Assembly (NCBI GenBank): GCA_002429315.1
Contig: DIZC01000025.1
Span: 1,580 to 59,087, forward strand
Source: Alphaproteobacteria bacterium UBA6038
Lineage (GTDB): Bacteria > Pseudomonadota > Alphaproteobacteria > Micropepsales > Micropepsaceae
Direction: 5' to 3'
Length of the DNA stretch: 57,508 nt
The notes beneath the pieces were generated by a model. That model was not told the DNA's origin and did not search any database. It saw only the letters and a list, made by a program, of their open reading frames with translations. This document shows positions 40,045-49,262 of the stretch, piece after piece (position 1 is the first letter of the stretch; the number at the start of each line of letters is the position of its first letter). Made by a program: the position numbers and the translations under genes.

Positions 40045-40986
40045 ATGCCGCTCGATCCGCTGTTGAAGGCCTTCCTCGACCAGATGGCGGCGCAGCCGCA
40101 GCCCAAGCTGTGGGAGCTGGACGCGCCGGCGGCGCGCGAGGTGATGGTGGCGCTGATGCAGGCGGTTGGTCCCAAGGACGTGCCGATCGGCAAGATCGCG
40201 AACCTCGCCATCCCAGGGCCGGGCGGCGACATTGCCGCCCGCAGTTATTCCCCGGTGGCCGCGGGCAGCGAACCGCAGCCGACGCTCGTGTTTTTCCATG
40301 GCGGCGGCTTCGTGATCGGCAGCGTGGAGACGCATGACGGCCTCTGCCGGATGCTCGCCAACCTTTCCACCTGCCGGGTGATTTCCGTTGAGTACCGCCT
40401 GTCGCCGGAGCACAAATTCCCCGCCGCGGTGGAGGATGCGTTCGCGGCCGTGAGCTGGATCGAAGCCAACGCGGCGCAGCTGGGCGTCGATGCCAACCGG
40501 CTGGCGGTGGGCGGCGATTCGGCCGGCGCTTCGCTGGCGGCGGTTGTTTCGCACCTGGCGCGCGACGCCGGCGCACCGAAGATCGCCTTTCAGCTTCTGC
40601 TGTTTCCCGTGACCCATATCGATGCCGCAACCGCATCGCGGCGCGATTTCGCCGAAGGTTATTTTCTCGAAGGCAAGGGCCTCGACTGGTTCTTCAATCA
40701 TTATTTCAGCGCGGATGCGGATCGCGCGGCTCCCAAAGCCTCGCCGCTGCTGGCCGAGAAGTTCGCTGGCCTGCCGCCTGCCTACATCATGGTCGCCGGA
40801 TTCGATCCGCTGCACGACGAAGGCGTGGCCTATGCCGAGAAGCTGCGCGCGGCCGGCGTGTCCGTCGCGCTCGACGATCATCCCGCCATGGTGCACGACT
40901 TCATTTATCTGCAGGCGGTGCTGCCGCAGGCGGCCGAAGCGCTGGGCTCCGCCGCCACTGCGCTGAAGGCCGCGCTTACGGGATAA
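40045..40986 (+). CDS. Alpha/beta hydrolase, HSL/GDXG family esterase
   Basis: 313 aa. Oxyanion motif FFHGGGFVIGS near residue 90, nucleophile loop VGGDSAGASLAAV, then GFDPLHDEG (acid) and MVHDFIYL (His), the full triad of hormone-sensitive-lipase-type esterases. No signal peptide, so cytoplasmic; natural ester unknown. ATG at 40045 gives MPLDPLLKAFLDQM, a family-like start. Its last 11 bp overlap the convergent AGPS-like gene. Confidence 0.92.
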   Translation: MPLDPLLKAFLDQMAAQPQPKLWELDAPAAREVMVALMQAVGPKDVPIGKIANLAIPGPGGDIAARSYSPVAAGSEPQPTLVFFHGGGFVIGSVETHDGLCRMLANLSTCRVISVEYRLSPEHKFPAAVEDAFAAVSWIEANAAQLGVDANRLAVGGDSAGASLAAVVSHLARDAGAPKIAFQLLLFPVTHIDAATASRRDFAEGYFLEGKGLDWFFNHYFSADADRAAPKASPLLAEKFAGLPPAYIMVAGFDPLHDEGVAYAEKLRAAGVSVALDDHPAMVHDFIYLQAVLPQAAEALGSAATALKAALTG

Positions 40987-42646
40987 GCTTGCCCGGGTTG
41001 AGGATGCCCTTGGGATCGAGCGCGCGCTTGACCGCGCGCAGCACCTCGATACCCAGCGCGCCTTTCTCCTGCGCCATCCAGGACAGGTGATCCTCTCCCA
41101 CGCCGTGATGATGGCTGATGGTGCCACCATTGGCGACGATGGCGTCCGATGCCGCGCACTTGATGGCCTGCCATTGCGCGATGTCATCGCCGTTCAAACT
41201 GCGCGGAAAGATGTAGGTGAAATAGAGGCTCGCGCCATCGGTGTAGGAATGGCTGATGTGGCACATGACGACGCCCTTGGCTCCCGGCCGCGGAACACTG
41301 GCGGCGATCGCCCTTTCAAGCGCCGACTTCACCGCGGCGTAAAGCGCCTGCAGCTTCGACCAGCTGGTGGCGGTCTCCAGTGTGTCGACGCCGAGGCCGC
41401 GATCCAGCATGGGGTCGCGCAGGTATGGGCCATGAAAACGGCCCTCACGCCAACGCGTTGCCGGGCCTGCGCCCAGCGAGAGCGCCCCGTGGTGCCGCGC
41501 GATCCGGCCAAAGCGCTGTCGCGCGAAATTCACCGGGTCGCGCGAGCCTTCGAACTGAGCGATCAGCGCGCAAGGCCGATGAAAGTGCCTGGCTTTGAGG
41601 ACGAGCCCTGAAAGACGATCCGAAAAGCGGGGCGCGGCTCCCACTTTGCCGAATGCGCGGTAGAAGCGCGTCTCTTCCGCATCCGACAATCGCAGCATGG
41701 CGGCGGGAACGCCGTTCTGCACCGCTTCGCGAATGGCATCGGCGCCGCTTGCCAGATCGCGAAACAGATACGCATGACCGACGATTTCCTTCGGCATCGG
41801 ACGCACGCGCACGGTTGCTTTGGTGACGATCCCGAACACGCCCTCCGAACCGGCGATCAGATCCGTCAGGCGCGGGCCTGCGGCGCTGGCGGGAAAATCC
41901 GCATCGCGCAGCATGCCGCGCGGCGTGGCGAGCTCCGCCCCGACCAGCCAGTCCTCCGCCCTGCCGTAGCGGTTCGACTGCTGGCCGGCACCGCGATGAG
42001 CGATCCAGCCGCCCAGCGTGGAGAATTCGAACGACTGGGGATAATGGCCAAGGGTGAGGCCTTCTGCCTGCAGCGCCTTTTCCAGCGCCGGACCATCGAT
42101 GCCCGCTTCGGCGCGCACCGTCATCGATTCGACATCGATGCTTTCCACCCGGTGCATGCCGGACAGATCGATCGAGATCGCGGCATTGAAGCCGCCGCGC
42201 AACGGCGTCACACCGCCCACCACGCTGGTGCCGCCGCCATAAGGAACGACGGCCACAGACCGCTCGGACGCAAAGGCAAGCAGCGTCAGCACTTCTTCCG
42301 TCGAGCGCGGATACACCACCGCATCGGGCGCATCCGAAAGATCGCCCGCCCGCAACCGCAGCAGATCGTGGTAGGAGCGGCCGCGGGCATGAAAGGCGCG
42401 CTCGAATTTGTCCTCGCGCACCCGGTCGGCGCCGAGGATCGCCGTCAGCACGTGGCGATCGACATCCGACAGCCGCGACGGCGGCAACGCGATCTCTTCG
42501 AGCGGGGTGGCGGGGGTCGCGAGCAGGCTCGGCATGCCGAGTTCCGAAGCGAGCCACGCCCATACCTCGTCGCGCGCCGCCACGCCGTCCTGATGGGCCG
42601 CCCATCCCCAGCCGTTCCAGCGCAATTTGCTGCGATCGATCGCCAT
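40976..42646 (-). CDS. FAD-binding oxidase, alkyldihydroxyacetonephosphate synthase-like
   Basis: 556 aa. FAD-linked C-terminal oxidase family: PCMH FAD site VVPYGGGTSVVGGVTP near residue 150, GGWIAHRGAGQQSNRYGRAEDWL, and the ADPS active-site features: CHISHSYTDGASLYFTY (Tyr region) and GGTISHHHGVGED (His triad essential in rat AGPS). AGPS swaps the acyl chain of acyl-DHAP for a fatty alcohol in ether-lipid synthesis. D-lactate/glycolate oxidases are relatives, but the HHH motif favours the ADPS side. With the DAGK and GlpD genes it forms a codirectional trio. Confidence 0.82.
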   Translation of the reverse strand: MAIDRSKLRWNGWGWAAHQDGVAARDEVWAWLASELGMPSLLATPATPLEEIALPPSRLSDVDRHVLTAILGADRVREDKFERAFHARGRSYHDLLRLRAGDLSDAPDAVVYPRSTEEVLTLLAFASERSVAVVPYGGGTSVVGGVTPLRGGFNAAISIDLSGMHRVESIDVESMTVRAEAGIDGPALEKALQAEGLTLGHYPQSFEFSTLGGWIAHRGAGQQSNRYGRAEDWLVGAELATPRGMLRDADFPASAAGPRLTDLIAGSEGVFGIVTKATVRVRPMPKEIVGHAYLFRDLASGADAIREAVQNGVPAAMLRLSDAEETRFYRAFGKVGAAPRFSDRLSGLVLKARHFHRPCALIAQFEGSRDPVNFARQRFGRIARHHGALSLGAGPATRWREGRFHGPYLRDPMLDRGLGVDTLETATSWSKLQALYAAVKSALERAIAASVPRPGAKGVVMCHISHSYTDGASLYFTYIFPRSLNGDDIAQWQAIKCAASDAIVANGGTISHHHGVGEDHLSWMAQEKGALGIEVLRAVKRALDPKGILNPGKLIP

Positions 42647-42735
42647 TGGCCGATGCTATCTCTCCAACCCGGCAGCATCGCAACCCGGGCAGGCCGCGGC
42701 AAAGCCAAGACGGTCACATGGTGAACGGCGCCGAT

Positions 42736-43674
42736 TCAGCAGCGCAGATTCAAGCTGCGGGGCAGGATTTCGAACGTGGCGGGCAGGCGGCCGACGCTTT
42801 CGCCGTCCAGCTCGATGAGCACGGGCCGGCCCTTCGTCTCCGCCACCGGCACGGCCATGACGGTGCGGCCGCGCAGGCACTGCACGTGGGGACGGTTCAC
42901 GTGCTCACCGGTGTAGAGAAGCTTCATGTCGGCGATCGCCTCGCCTTTGGGCGCGCCGCCCATGATGACGATATCGAACAGCCCGTCGTCGGGTTTGGCA
43001 GTTGGTGCGACGCGCATGCCGCCGCCGAAATACTGTCCGTTGGCGATGGCGACAGTGGAAATGGAGGCTATCTCGTCGAATGCGCCGTCGGCGCGAATGC
43101 GCACCGCCCGGTCGCGATAGGTGAGCATGTCGAGGCCGCTGTGGAAGGCGAATGCGAATTGACCGCCGAACAGTTTCGCAACGCGCGCGCGGTTCACCGA
43201 GTCGACGACGGCGCCGGAGAGACCGAACGAAGCAATGTTGGCGAAGTAGCGCACGATCGGCGCGCCGGCCGCGGTGAGGCAGGACACGCGGCCCACATCC
43301 ACCGGCGTCGCGCGTGCGCCCTTCAGCCTGGCGACGGCGGCAGGCCAGCCCGGTGCGATGCCGAAGGTTTTGCGGAAGTCGCCGCCGGTGCCGCTGGTGA
43401 CGAAGCTGAATACGGCGTCGGGCGCGATGGAGCCGTCCGCGTCGAAAAAGCCGTTCATCGCTTCGTTGATGGTGCCGTCGCCGCCGACGGCGATGATCTC
43501 ACCGTGGCCCTCCTGCAACGCGTTGCGCACGTATCCGGTCGCTTCACCGCGGCGGCTGGTTGTCCTCACTTCCAGCTGCGCATATAGGCCGAGCAGGTTG
43601 CGTTCGATGGCCGGCCAGTCGCGCGCCGTGCGGCCGTTCGCCGACTGCGGATTGACAACGACAAACGCTCTCAT
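42736..43674 (-). CDS. Diacylglycerol/lipid kinase family protein
   Basis: 312 aa. Begins AFVVVNPQSANGRTARDW, has the catalytic GGDGTINEAMNGF near residue 63, TSGTGGDFRKTFGI, and ELDGESVGRLPATFEILP at the end, all of the DagK/YegS fold. It would phosphorylate a lipid hydroxyl with ATP. Its start overlaps the GlpD-like stop (ATGA); the AGPS-like gene starts 89 bp downstream. Confidence 0.9.
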   Translation of the reverse strand: MRAFVVVNPQSANGRTARDWPAIERNLLGLYAQLEVRTTSRRGEATGYVRNALQEGHGEIIAVGGDGTINEAMNGFFDADGSIAPDAVFSFVTSGTGGDFRKTFGIAPGWPAAVARLKGARATPVDVGRVSCLTAAGAPIVRYFANIASFGLSGAVVDSVNRARVAKLFGGQFAFAFHSGLDMLTYRDRAVRIRADGAFDEIASISTVAIANGQYFGGGMRVAPTAKPDDGLFDIVIMGGAPKGEAIADMKLLYTGEHVNRPHVQCLRGRTVMAVPVAETKGRPVLIELDGESVGRLPATFEILPRSLNLRC

Positions 43675-45296
43675 ACGCCCTCTTGCGTCCTGAAATTTGC
43701 TTCGACGGCTTCGATCTCCCGGGCGCGGCGGTCTTCGTTCCAGCCGAATTCATTCGCCATCAGAGCGGCAGCGTTTTGAAGAACGGGTGCTCCGGGATCT
43801 CCGAGCTGCCCGATGCCGGTGCGGCGCATGACGGCATCCTCCAACGTCAGCGCCATTTCTTCACGCATGGCGAACACAATCTGCGCCGCGAGATCGCCGG
43901 ATGGCGAGAGTTGCTCGCCGAGCGCGGCGGACTCCCCGATCAGCGCAAGCATCTGCGGCGCGCGCGTCCCATAGAGCCGCGCGATGTGTTCGAGCTGCCC
44001 GGCATGTCTGCTCTGGTTCTTCTCCTGCTGCAGCATCGTCGCGAACGGACCGGCCGGCGCGCCGGGGAGCCTCGCCCCCGCGGTGGTGCATGGGCCGGCA
44101 GTCTTCTCCAATCTGGACACGATCGCGTCCGTCGTTTTCTGCGCAAGCTGGCGGGAGGTCGTCCACTTTCCGCCGATGGCGGAAAACAGGCCGTCTACGC
44201 CGTCCCTGCGGTGATCGATCAGCTCGGCGCGCCGGCTGGCGTCGTAGGTATCGCCGGTGCCGTCGTCGACCAGCGGGCGCAGGCCGGCGTAAAAGTGCTG
44301 AACATCCTCGCGCCTGAGATGCGCCGCCGGCAGATGCGCGTCGATGAAGCCGAGAAAGTCGGCGATGTCGCGTTCGGTGACGCCGACGCTGTCCGGTGCG
44401 CCGGCAAAGGCGGTGTCAGTGGTTCCGAGCAGGGAGGCACCTCGCCACGGCAGCACGAAGAAATGACCGCCGCCCGCGGCAACTGTCAGCGCGGCGGACC
44501 GCGTCATCGACCGAACGATCAGATGAATGCCCTTGGAGCGCATCAGCTTGTGCGATGCCGCCTTTCCAAGCGCACCGGCAAGGAAGATATCGGCCCAGGG
44601 GCCCGCGGCGATGAGCGTGATCTTAGCACGGATATCGAAGCGCGCATCGCTGAACGCATCCGTTACGCTTGCGCCTTCGACACGGCCGCCGGTCAGCAAC
44701 AGCTTTCCGGCCGCTAAATGATTGGCGACGGCGGCGCCGTGCGCGACCGCATCCAGCACGCATTCGAGCGCCAGCCGCTCCGGCGAATACATCTGCGCGT
44801 CATAATACTGAAACGCGCCGTCGAGCCGCGGGCCCTCCAATGCCGGTTCGCGCGCCAGCGCCGTCTTTGCATCGAGCCAGCGATGGCCAGGCAGGCGCTG
44901 CGCCGGATCGTCGAGCCAGCCGCGGTCGAACGACAGCAGATCGTAAAGCGCGAGCCCCGCCGCCAGCTGGGCGCGCGCCTTCCAGCCGGCGCCGTAGAGC
45001 GGGATGAGAAAGGGCAGCGGCTGCACCAGGTGCGGCGCGATGCGCTGCCAGATGCGGCGCTCGCGCAGCGATTCCCGCACGAGGCCCAGCTCGAAATTGC
45101 GCAAATACCGCAGGCCGCCATGGATCAGCTTGGAATTATGCGCGCTGGTGGCGTGGGCGAAATCGTTCTTCTCGATCAATGCGATCGAAAGCCCCCGCTG
45201 CGCCGCGTCGCGCGCCACGCAGGCGCCGGTGATCCCGCCGCCAATGACGAGCAGGTCGAAGCGTTCGTCGGCTAGGCGGTTCAGATCGCGTTTCAT
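43671..45296 (-). CDS. glpD: Aerobic glycerol-3-phosphate dehydrogenase
   Basis: 541 aa FAD enzyme that oxidises glycerol-3-phosphate to dihydroxyacetone phosphate at the membrane. Seen: DLLVIGGGITGACVARDAAQRG, then FAHATSAHNSKLIHGGLRYL (family signature), AGLRPLVDDG, and FSAIGGKWTTSRQLAQ. ATG at 45296 gives MKRDLNRLADERFDLL; 58 open codons upstream are unlike GlpD. In this trio its product DHAP could feed an ADPS-like reaction. Divergent from the alpha/beta hydrolase at 45388. Confidence 0.92.
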   Translation of the reverse strand: MKRDLNRLADERFDLLVIGGGITGACVARDAAQRGLSIALIEKNDFAHATSAHNSKLIHGGLRYLRNFELGLVRESLRERRIWQRIAPHLVQPLPFLIPLYGAGWKARAQLAAGLALYDLLSFDRGWLDDPAQRLPGHRWLDAKTALAREPALEGPRLDGAFQYYDAQMYSPERLALECVLDAVAHGAAVANHLAAGKLLLTGGRVEGASVTDAFSDARFDIRAKITLIAAGPWADIFLAGALGKAASHKLMRSKGIHLIVRSMTRSAALTVAAGGGHFFVLPWRGASLLGTTDTAFAGAPDSVGVTERDIADFLGFIDAHLPAAHLRREDVQHFYAGLRPLVDDGTGDTYDASRRAELIDHRRDGVDGLFSAIGGKWTTSRQLAQKTTDAIVSRLEKTAGPCTTAGARLPGAPAGPFATMLQQEKNQSRHAGQLEHIARLYGTRAPQMLALIGESAALGEQLSPSGDLAAQIVFAMREEMALTLEDAVMRRTGIGQLGDPGAPVLQNAAALMANEFGWNEDRRAREIEAVEANFRTQEGV

Positions 45297-45387
45297 CGTG
45301 GAGGCGGGTCGAAAGTGGCCGGCCTTGTCAAAGGCGAGCGGCCGGATGCTAAGGTGTGCCGAAACCATATCGCAAGGGGTGGAAGCC

Positions 45388-46293
45388 ATGCCGCAAGCAC
45401 GCGCCAACGGCATCGACATCGAGTACGAGACTTTCGGACGGCGGACCGATCCCGCCGTGCTGCTGATCATGGGCTTTTCGGCCCAAATGACGATGTGGCC
45501 GGTGGCGCTGTGCGAAGGGCTCGCCGCGCGCGGCTTCTATGTCATCCGGTTCGACAATCGGGACATCGGTAAATCCACCCATCTCGCGCATCTCGGCGCA
45601 CCCAACGTCGGCCAGGCGATGGCCAAGATGATGACCGGCGAGAAAATCTCTGCGCCCTATCTGCTCGACGATATGGCGGCGGACGCCGCCGGCCTGCTCG
45701 ATGCGCTCGGCATCGAACGTGCGCACATCGTCGGCGCCTCGATGGGCGGAATGATCGCGCAAATCGTGGCAGCCAAATATCCGCGGGTGACGCGTAGCCT
45801 CGTCTCCATCATGTCGACCACCGGCCGCCGCGACCTGCCGCCGGCAAAACCCGAGGCGCTGGCGGTGCTCACCATGCCGCCGGCCAGCGACAGCCGCGAA
45901 GACCGCATGGCGGCCGGCCGCAAGATCTGGAGGACCATCGGCAGTCCGGGCTTCCCCGCAAGCGAAGAGGAGTTGACGGAGCTTCTGGAACGCGAGGTCG
46001 ACCGCGTGCCTTACGATCCTGCGGGACCGGCGCGGCAGCTGGTTGCGATCCTCGCTTCGGAGCCGCGCAACGGTATCCTGAAGACCGTGCGCTGTCCGTG
46101 CCTGGTGATTCACGGCGCCGACGATCCGCTGGTTCCGCTCGAGGGCGGAAGAGACACGGCGGCCTGCATTGCCGGCTGCGAACTCGTCATCGTGCCCGGC
46201 ATGGCGCACGATTTCACCAACGCGCTGGTGCCGGTCTATCTCGAGCACATCAGCAATTTCCTGGCCGGCGTCGAGCGGAAGAAGGCAGCGTAA
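45388..46293 (+). CDS. Alpha/beta fold hydrolase
   Basis: 301 aa. Begins MPQARANGIDIEYETFG; PAVLLIMGFSAQMTMWP, nucleophile loop HIVGASMGGMIAQIVA near residue 110, acid in VIHGADDPLVP, and His in VPGMAHDF. Probably cytoplasmic serine hydrolase; substrate unknown. ATG at 45388 is preceded by GGGGTGGAAG. Divergent from glpD. Confidence 0.92.
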   Translation: MPQARANGIDIEYETFGRRTDPAVLLIMGFSAQMTMWPVALCEGLAARGFYVIRFDNRDIGKSTHLAHLGAPNVGQAMAKMMTGEKISAPYLLDDMAADAAGLLDALGIERAHIVGASMGGMIAQIVAAKYPRVTRSLVSIMSTTGRRDLPPAKPEALAVLTMPPASDSREDRMAAGRKIWRTIGSPGFPASEEELTELLEREVDRVPYDPAGPARQLVAILASEPRNGILKTVRCPCLVIHGADDPLVPLEGGRDTAACIAGCELVIVPGMAHDFTNALVPVYLEHISNFLAGVERKKAA

Positions 46294-46299
46294 AGGGAA

Positions 46300-46361
46300 G
46301 GCAATCGGCAGTCGGCAATCGGTTTATCCCGCCGATTCCCGATTGCCGGTTCCCGACTGCC
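46300..46361. repeat. Heptad-word array, inverted pair
   Basis: Left: GGCAATC, GGCAGTC, GGCAATC, GG (46300-46322). Right: CCGATTC, CCGATTG, CCGGTTC, CCGACTG, CC (46332-46361). The right words complement the left. The array ends at the base before the rpmG stop codon. Confidence 0.8.
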
Positions 46362-46529
46362 TCACTTGATCTTGCCTTCCTTGAACTCCACGTGCTTGCG
46401 CAGCACGGGGTCGTATTTTTTCATGGAGAACTTCTCCGTCATGGTGCGGGTATTCTTCTTTGTGACGTAGAAGAAGCCCGTGTCGCCGGAGCTGTTGAGC
46501 CGGATCTTGGCGGTGGTCGGCTTGGCCAT
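46362..46529 (-). CDS. rpmG: 50S ribosomal protein L33
   Basis: 55 aa, translated from the minus strand: MAKPTTAKIRLNSSGDTGFF, then YVTKKNTRTMTEKFSMKKYD and PVLRKHVEFKEGKIK. It is the zinc-free form of L33 (no CxxC pairs) with normal length. GAGGAC precedes the ATG. In many alphaproteobacteria rpmG lies next to rnr; here two other genes intervene. Confidence 0.96.
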   Translation of the reverse strand: MAKPTTAKIRLNSSGDTGFFYVTKKNTRTMTEKFSMKKYDPVLRKHVEFKEGKIK

Positions 46530-46586
46530 GTGAAAAGTCCTCGCTAATCCCGAAGGGCGCGTAACCTACGGATCGGCGCTCCCAAG

Positions 46587-48068
46587 TCAACCTGCCCAAA
46601 TCGGCGGGTGTTTGCCGGCCCAAGGCTGCGCCTGTTCCAGCTCGTAGGCGAGCGCATAGAGCAGCGCCTCGTTGCCTTTTGCCGCTGCGAACTGGCTGCC
46701 GATGGGAAGTCCGCTCGCGCTCATGCCGAGCGGCACCGACATCGCGGGCGTGCCCGCCGCGTTGTGCACCGGCGTGTAGGTTGCATAGCCCACGATGCGG
46801 TCATAGAGCGTTGCGAACGGCACTGTCGGTGCCTGCTCGCCCAATCTGGGCGGCGGAGTCGACAATACCGGCGTCAGCCAGGCGTCATGATGCGTGAAGA
46901 ATTCTGCGATCTGCGCTTCGACCGTGCGGAAATAGGCGAGGCTCTGTGCCAACGCGCCCTTGGGCTTCTTGGCGTAAAACTCGGCAAGCCCAAGCGTCCA
47001 CGGCTCCAGCACATCTTCGGGCTTGAGCTTCTGGCTCTTGGCAAGCTTCACCAGGTCGGCCGGACCTGAAGCCCACACCGTGAGGAACGCATCGGTGAAA
47101 CGCTCCGCATCCACCGGGCTCTTCGCCAGAACGATCTCGTGGCCGAGAAGGCGGCAGAGTTTTGCCGTCGCTTCCACCGCGGCCCGTACGTCCGGATGCG
47201 GCTCCTTGCCGGTATCGCCAACGATCGAAAACGCGATCTTCAGCCGCCGCTTCGACGGGCCGGAGACGAAGCCGACCGGCTTCAGCGGCGCGTTTGCCGA
47301 AATGTCCTCCGACAAGGCGAAGATGGTGGCGCTGTCGCGCACCGTGCGGCTCACGCAATTCTCCACGCTGATCCCCGCCGGCTCCCGCTCCAGTCCGACG
47401 AGCCGCATGCGTCCTGTAGAAGGCTTCAGCCCGAAGAGGCCGCAGCACGATGCGGGGATGCGGATCGAGCCGCCGCCGTCGCTTGCGTGCGCGGCGGGCA
47501 CCATGCCGGACGCCACCGCGGCCGCGGCGCCGCCGGAAGAACCGCCGGTGGAATAATCGGTGTTCCACGGATTGCGGTATGGCCCGAGCAGCACGCTTTC
47601 GGTCGAGGCCATTAGCCCAAATTCGGGCGTATTGGTCTTGCCGAGGATGATCATGCCGGCGTTTAGCACCTTATCCGTGATCGTGCCGTTCGCCTTTGCA
47701 ATGACTTTCGCTGTCAGCCGCGAGCCGTTGGTGGTGCGCTCGCCTTTGACGTCGTTCAAATCCTTGATGAGGTAAGGCACGCCGGCGAGCGGCCCATCCG
47801 GCAATTTGGTTTTCGCGCGAGCGCGTGCCTTGTCGAAGAATTCGGTGACAACCGCATTCACCTTCGGATTGACGGCATGGATGCGCGCGATGGCGGCGTC
47901 CACCAACTCGAGCGGCGTCACCTGCTTGTTGCGCGCCGCCGCGGCCATGCCGACGGCATCCATCGTGGTGAAATCGTCTGCGGCGTGTGCGAAGCGCGAC
48001 TTCAGTGTTGCGGTTGTGAGCGCGGCCGTGGCCGAGCCCATCAGGGCCCGGCGAGTCATCATCGTCAT
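46587..48068 (-). CDS. Amidase signature family enzyme with Tat signal
   Basis: 493 aa. The N terminus MTMMTRRALMGSATAALTTATLK has a twin-arginine (RRALM) Tat export signal. Amidase signature triad: Lys in VPYLIKDLNDVKG, Ser in YSTGGSSGGAAAAVASG, and Ser in GGSIRIPASCCG. Hydrolyses an amide, perhaps in the periplasm; indoleacetamide- or peptide-amidase-type activity cannot be separated. Confidence 0.92.
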   Translation of the reverse strand: MTMMTRRALMGSATAALTTATLKSRFAHAADDFTTMDAVGMAAAARNKQVTPLELVDAAIARIHAVNPKVNAVVTEFFDKARARAKTKLPDGPLAGVPYLIKDLNDVKGERTTNGSRLTAKVIAKANGTITDKVLNAGMIILGKTNTPEFGLMASTESVLLGPYRNPWNTDYSTGGSSGGAAAAVASGMVPAAHASDGGGSIRIPASCCGLFGLKPSTGRMRLVGLEREPAGISVENCVSRTVRDSATIFALSEDISANAPLKPVGFVSGPSKRRLKIAFSIVGDTGKEPHPDVRAAVEATAKLCRLLGHEIVLAKSPVDAERFTDAFLTVWASGPADLVKLAKSQKLKPEDVLEPWTLGLAEFYAKKPKGALAQSLAYFRTVEAQIAEFFTHHDAWLTPVLSTPPPRLGEQAPTVPFATLYDRIVGYATYTPVHNAAGTPAMSVPLGMSASGLPIGSQFAAAKGNEALLYALAYELEQAQPWAGKHPPIWAG

Positions 48069-48095
48069 CTCATCCCCCTTCGAATGTCTGTCAGC

Positions 48096-49262
48096 TTAGC
48101 CGTAAATCGCGCCCTTGGAAGCAGGCTGCGACCGCAGCAGCCAGACGACATAACCGGCGCAGATAGCGCCGAGCACCACCATCAGCCCGTGTGGATTCCA
48201 CGCGTCCAGCGCCACGCCTTCGCTGGCCGGCCCCAGCAGCAGTCCCAGGCAATAGAGCAGGACAAAACCGGCATTGGCGCTGGCGAGCGTGGCGCCCTGA
48301 AATCGCTCGCCCAGCATGGTGAGGCCGATGGAGTAGATGCCCAGGATTAACCCGCCCCACAGGACCAGGAGGAAATAGAAGAGCGGCGGAGTCCCGACCG
48401 CAAACGGCGCCAGCACCGCGCCGGCGATGCCACTGACGGCGCACAGGACGAGCAGCATGCGCCGATCGTAACGGTCGGCCAGCGCGCCGAGCGGATAGAT
48501 GAACACGATGCTGCCGAGCGCAATCGCGCTGACGCACAGGGCGGCATGTGCCTCGGTGTAGCCGGAGCGAACGGCGTAGACCGGGATGAGTCCCGCCATG
48601 CCTGCATCGATGGCGCCGAACACGCAAGCGGCGGCGAATACGGCAGGTGCCGCGCGCAGCACGGAAAACACCGAAGCGGTGGACGATTGCTCGATACGCG
48701 GCGCCATGCGGCGCGCCAGCAGGATGGGCCCAAGTGCTGCGAGCAGCAGGCCTGCGCCGGCGGCGAACGGCGCAATTCCGCGCGTGCCGATGGCTTGCAA
48801 CAGCGTCGGTCCGATGCCGTAGCTGCCTGCCAGGCAGACAGTATAAAGTGCGACATAGCGGCCGCGGTGGCTCTCGTCCGCTAGCCGGTTGATCCAGAAT
48901 TCCGTCACCACGAACAGCGCATTGAGGGCGCTGGACAGCACGAAGCGGACGGGAAACCACAGCCAGAGATTTGGCACGAAGTACATGGCAAGCAGCGCGC
49001 CGGCCGCGACAACGAGGGCGAGCGCGAGGAATTCCGCGGCGCCGAGGCGCGCCATGATGCGCGGCATGTGCGGCGTCACCAGCAGCGAAGCCAGCCCGGC
49101 GGTCGCCAGATTGAGTCCGTTCATGCTGCCGGGCTCGCCCATGCGCTCGAGGATGAGCGACAGCAGCGGCAGTGTGAGCCCCATGCCGATCCCGTAGGCG
49201 ACGCAGGCGGACAGAATGGCGGCGAGTGAGAGGCGCGCCCCGCGCAGCGCCACGGTGGTCAC
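48096..49262 (-). CDS. MFS transporter
   Basis: 388 aa with about 12 hydrophobic helices. Has the loop pattern ALADRYDRRMLLVLC after helix 8 and NRLADESHRGRYVALYTVC between halves, as in YcaD/UMF-like MFS members. Substrate unknown. Start ATG overlaps the NUDIX gene's stop by 4 bp, so it ends the topA-rnr-nudix-MFS run. Confidence 0.9.
   Translation of the reverse strand: MTTVALRGARLSLAAILSACVAYGIGMGLTLPLLSLILERMGEPGSMNGLNLATAGLASLLVTPHMPRIMARLGAAEFLALALVVAAGALLAMYFVPNLWLWFPVRFVLSSALNALFVVTEFWINRLADESHRGRYVALYTVCLAGSYGIGPTLLQAIGTRGIAPFAAGAGLLLAALGPILLARRMAPRIEQSSTASVFSVLRAAPAVFAAACVFGAIDAGMAGLIPVYAVRSGYTEAHAALCVSAIALGSIVFIYPLGALADRYDRRMLLVLCAVSGIAGAVLAPFAVGTPPLFYFLLVLWGGLILGIYSIGLTMLGERFQGATLASANAGFVLLYCLGLLLGPASEGVALDAWNPHGLMVVLGAICAGYVVWLLRSQPASKGAIYG

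Noticed and set aside
46324..46623. 99-codon minus-strand frame across the L33 region
   Set aside because: It is an out-of-frame shadow; the 55-aa L33 frame at 46362-46529 has full family identity.
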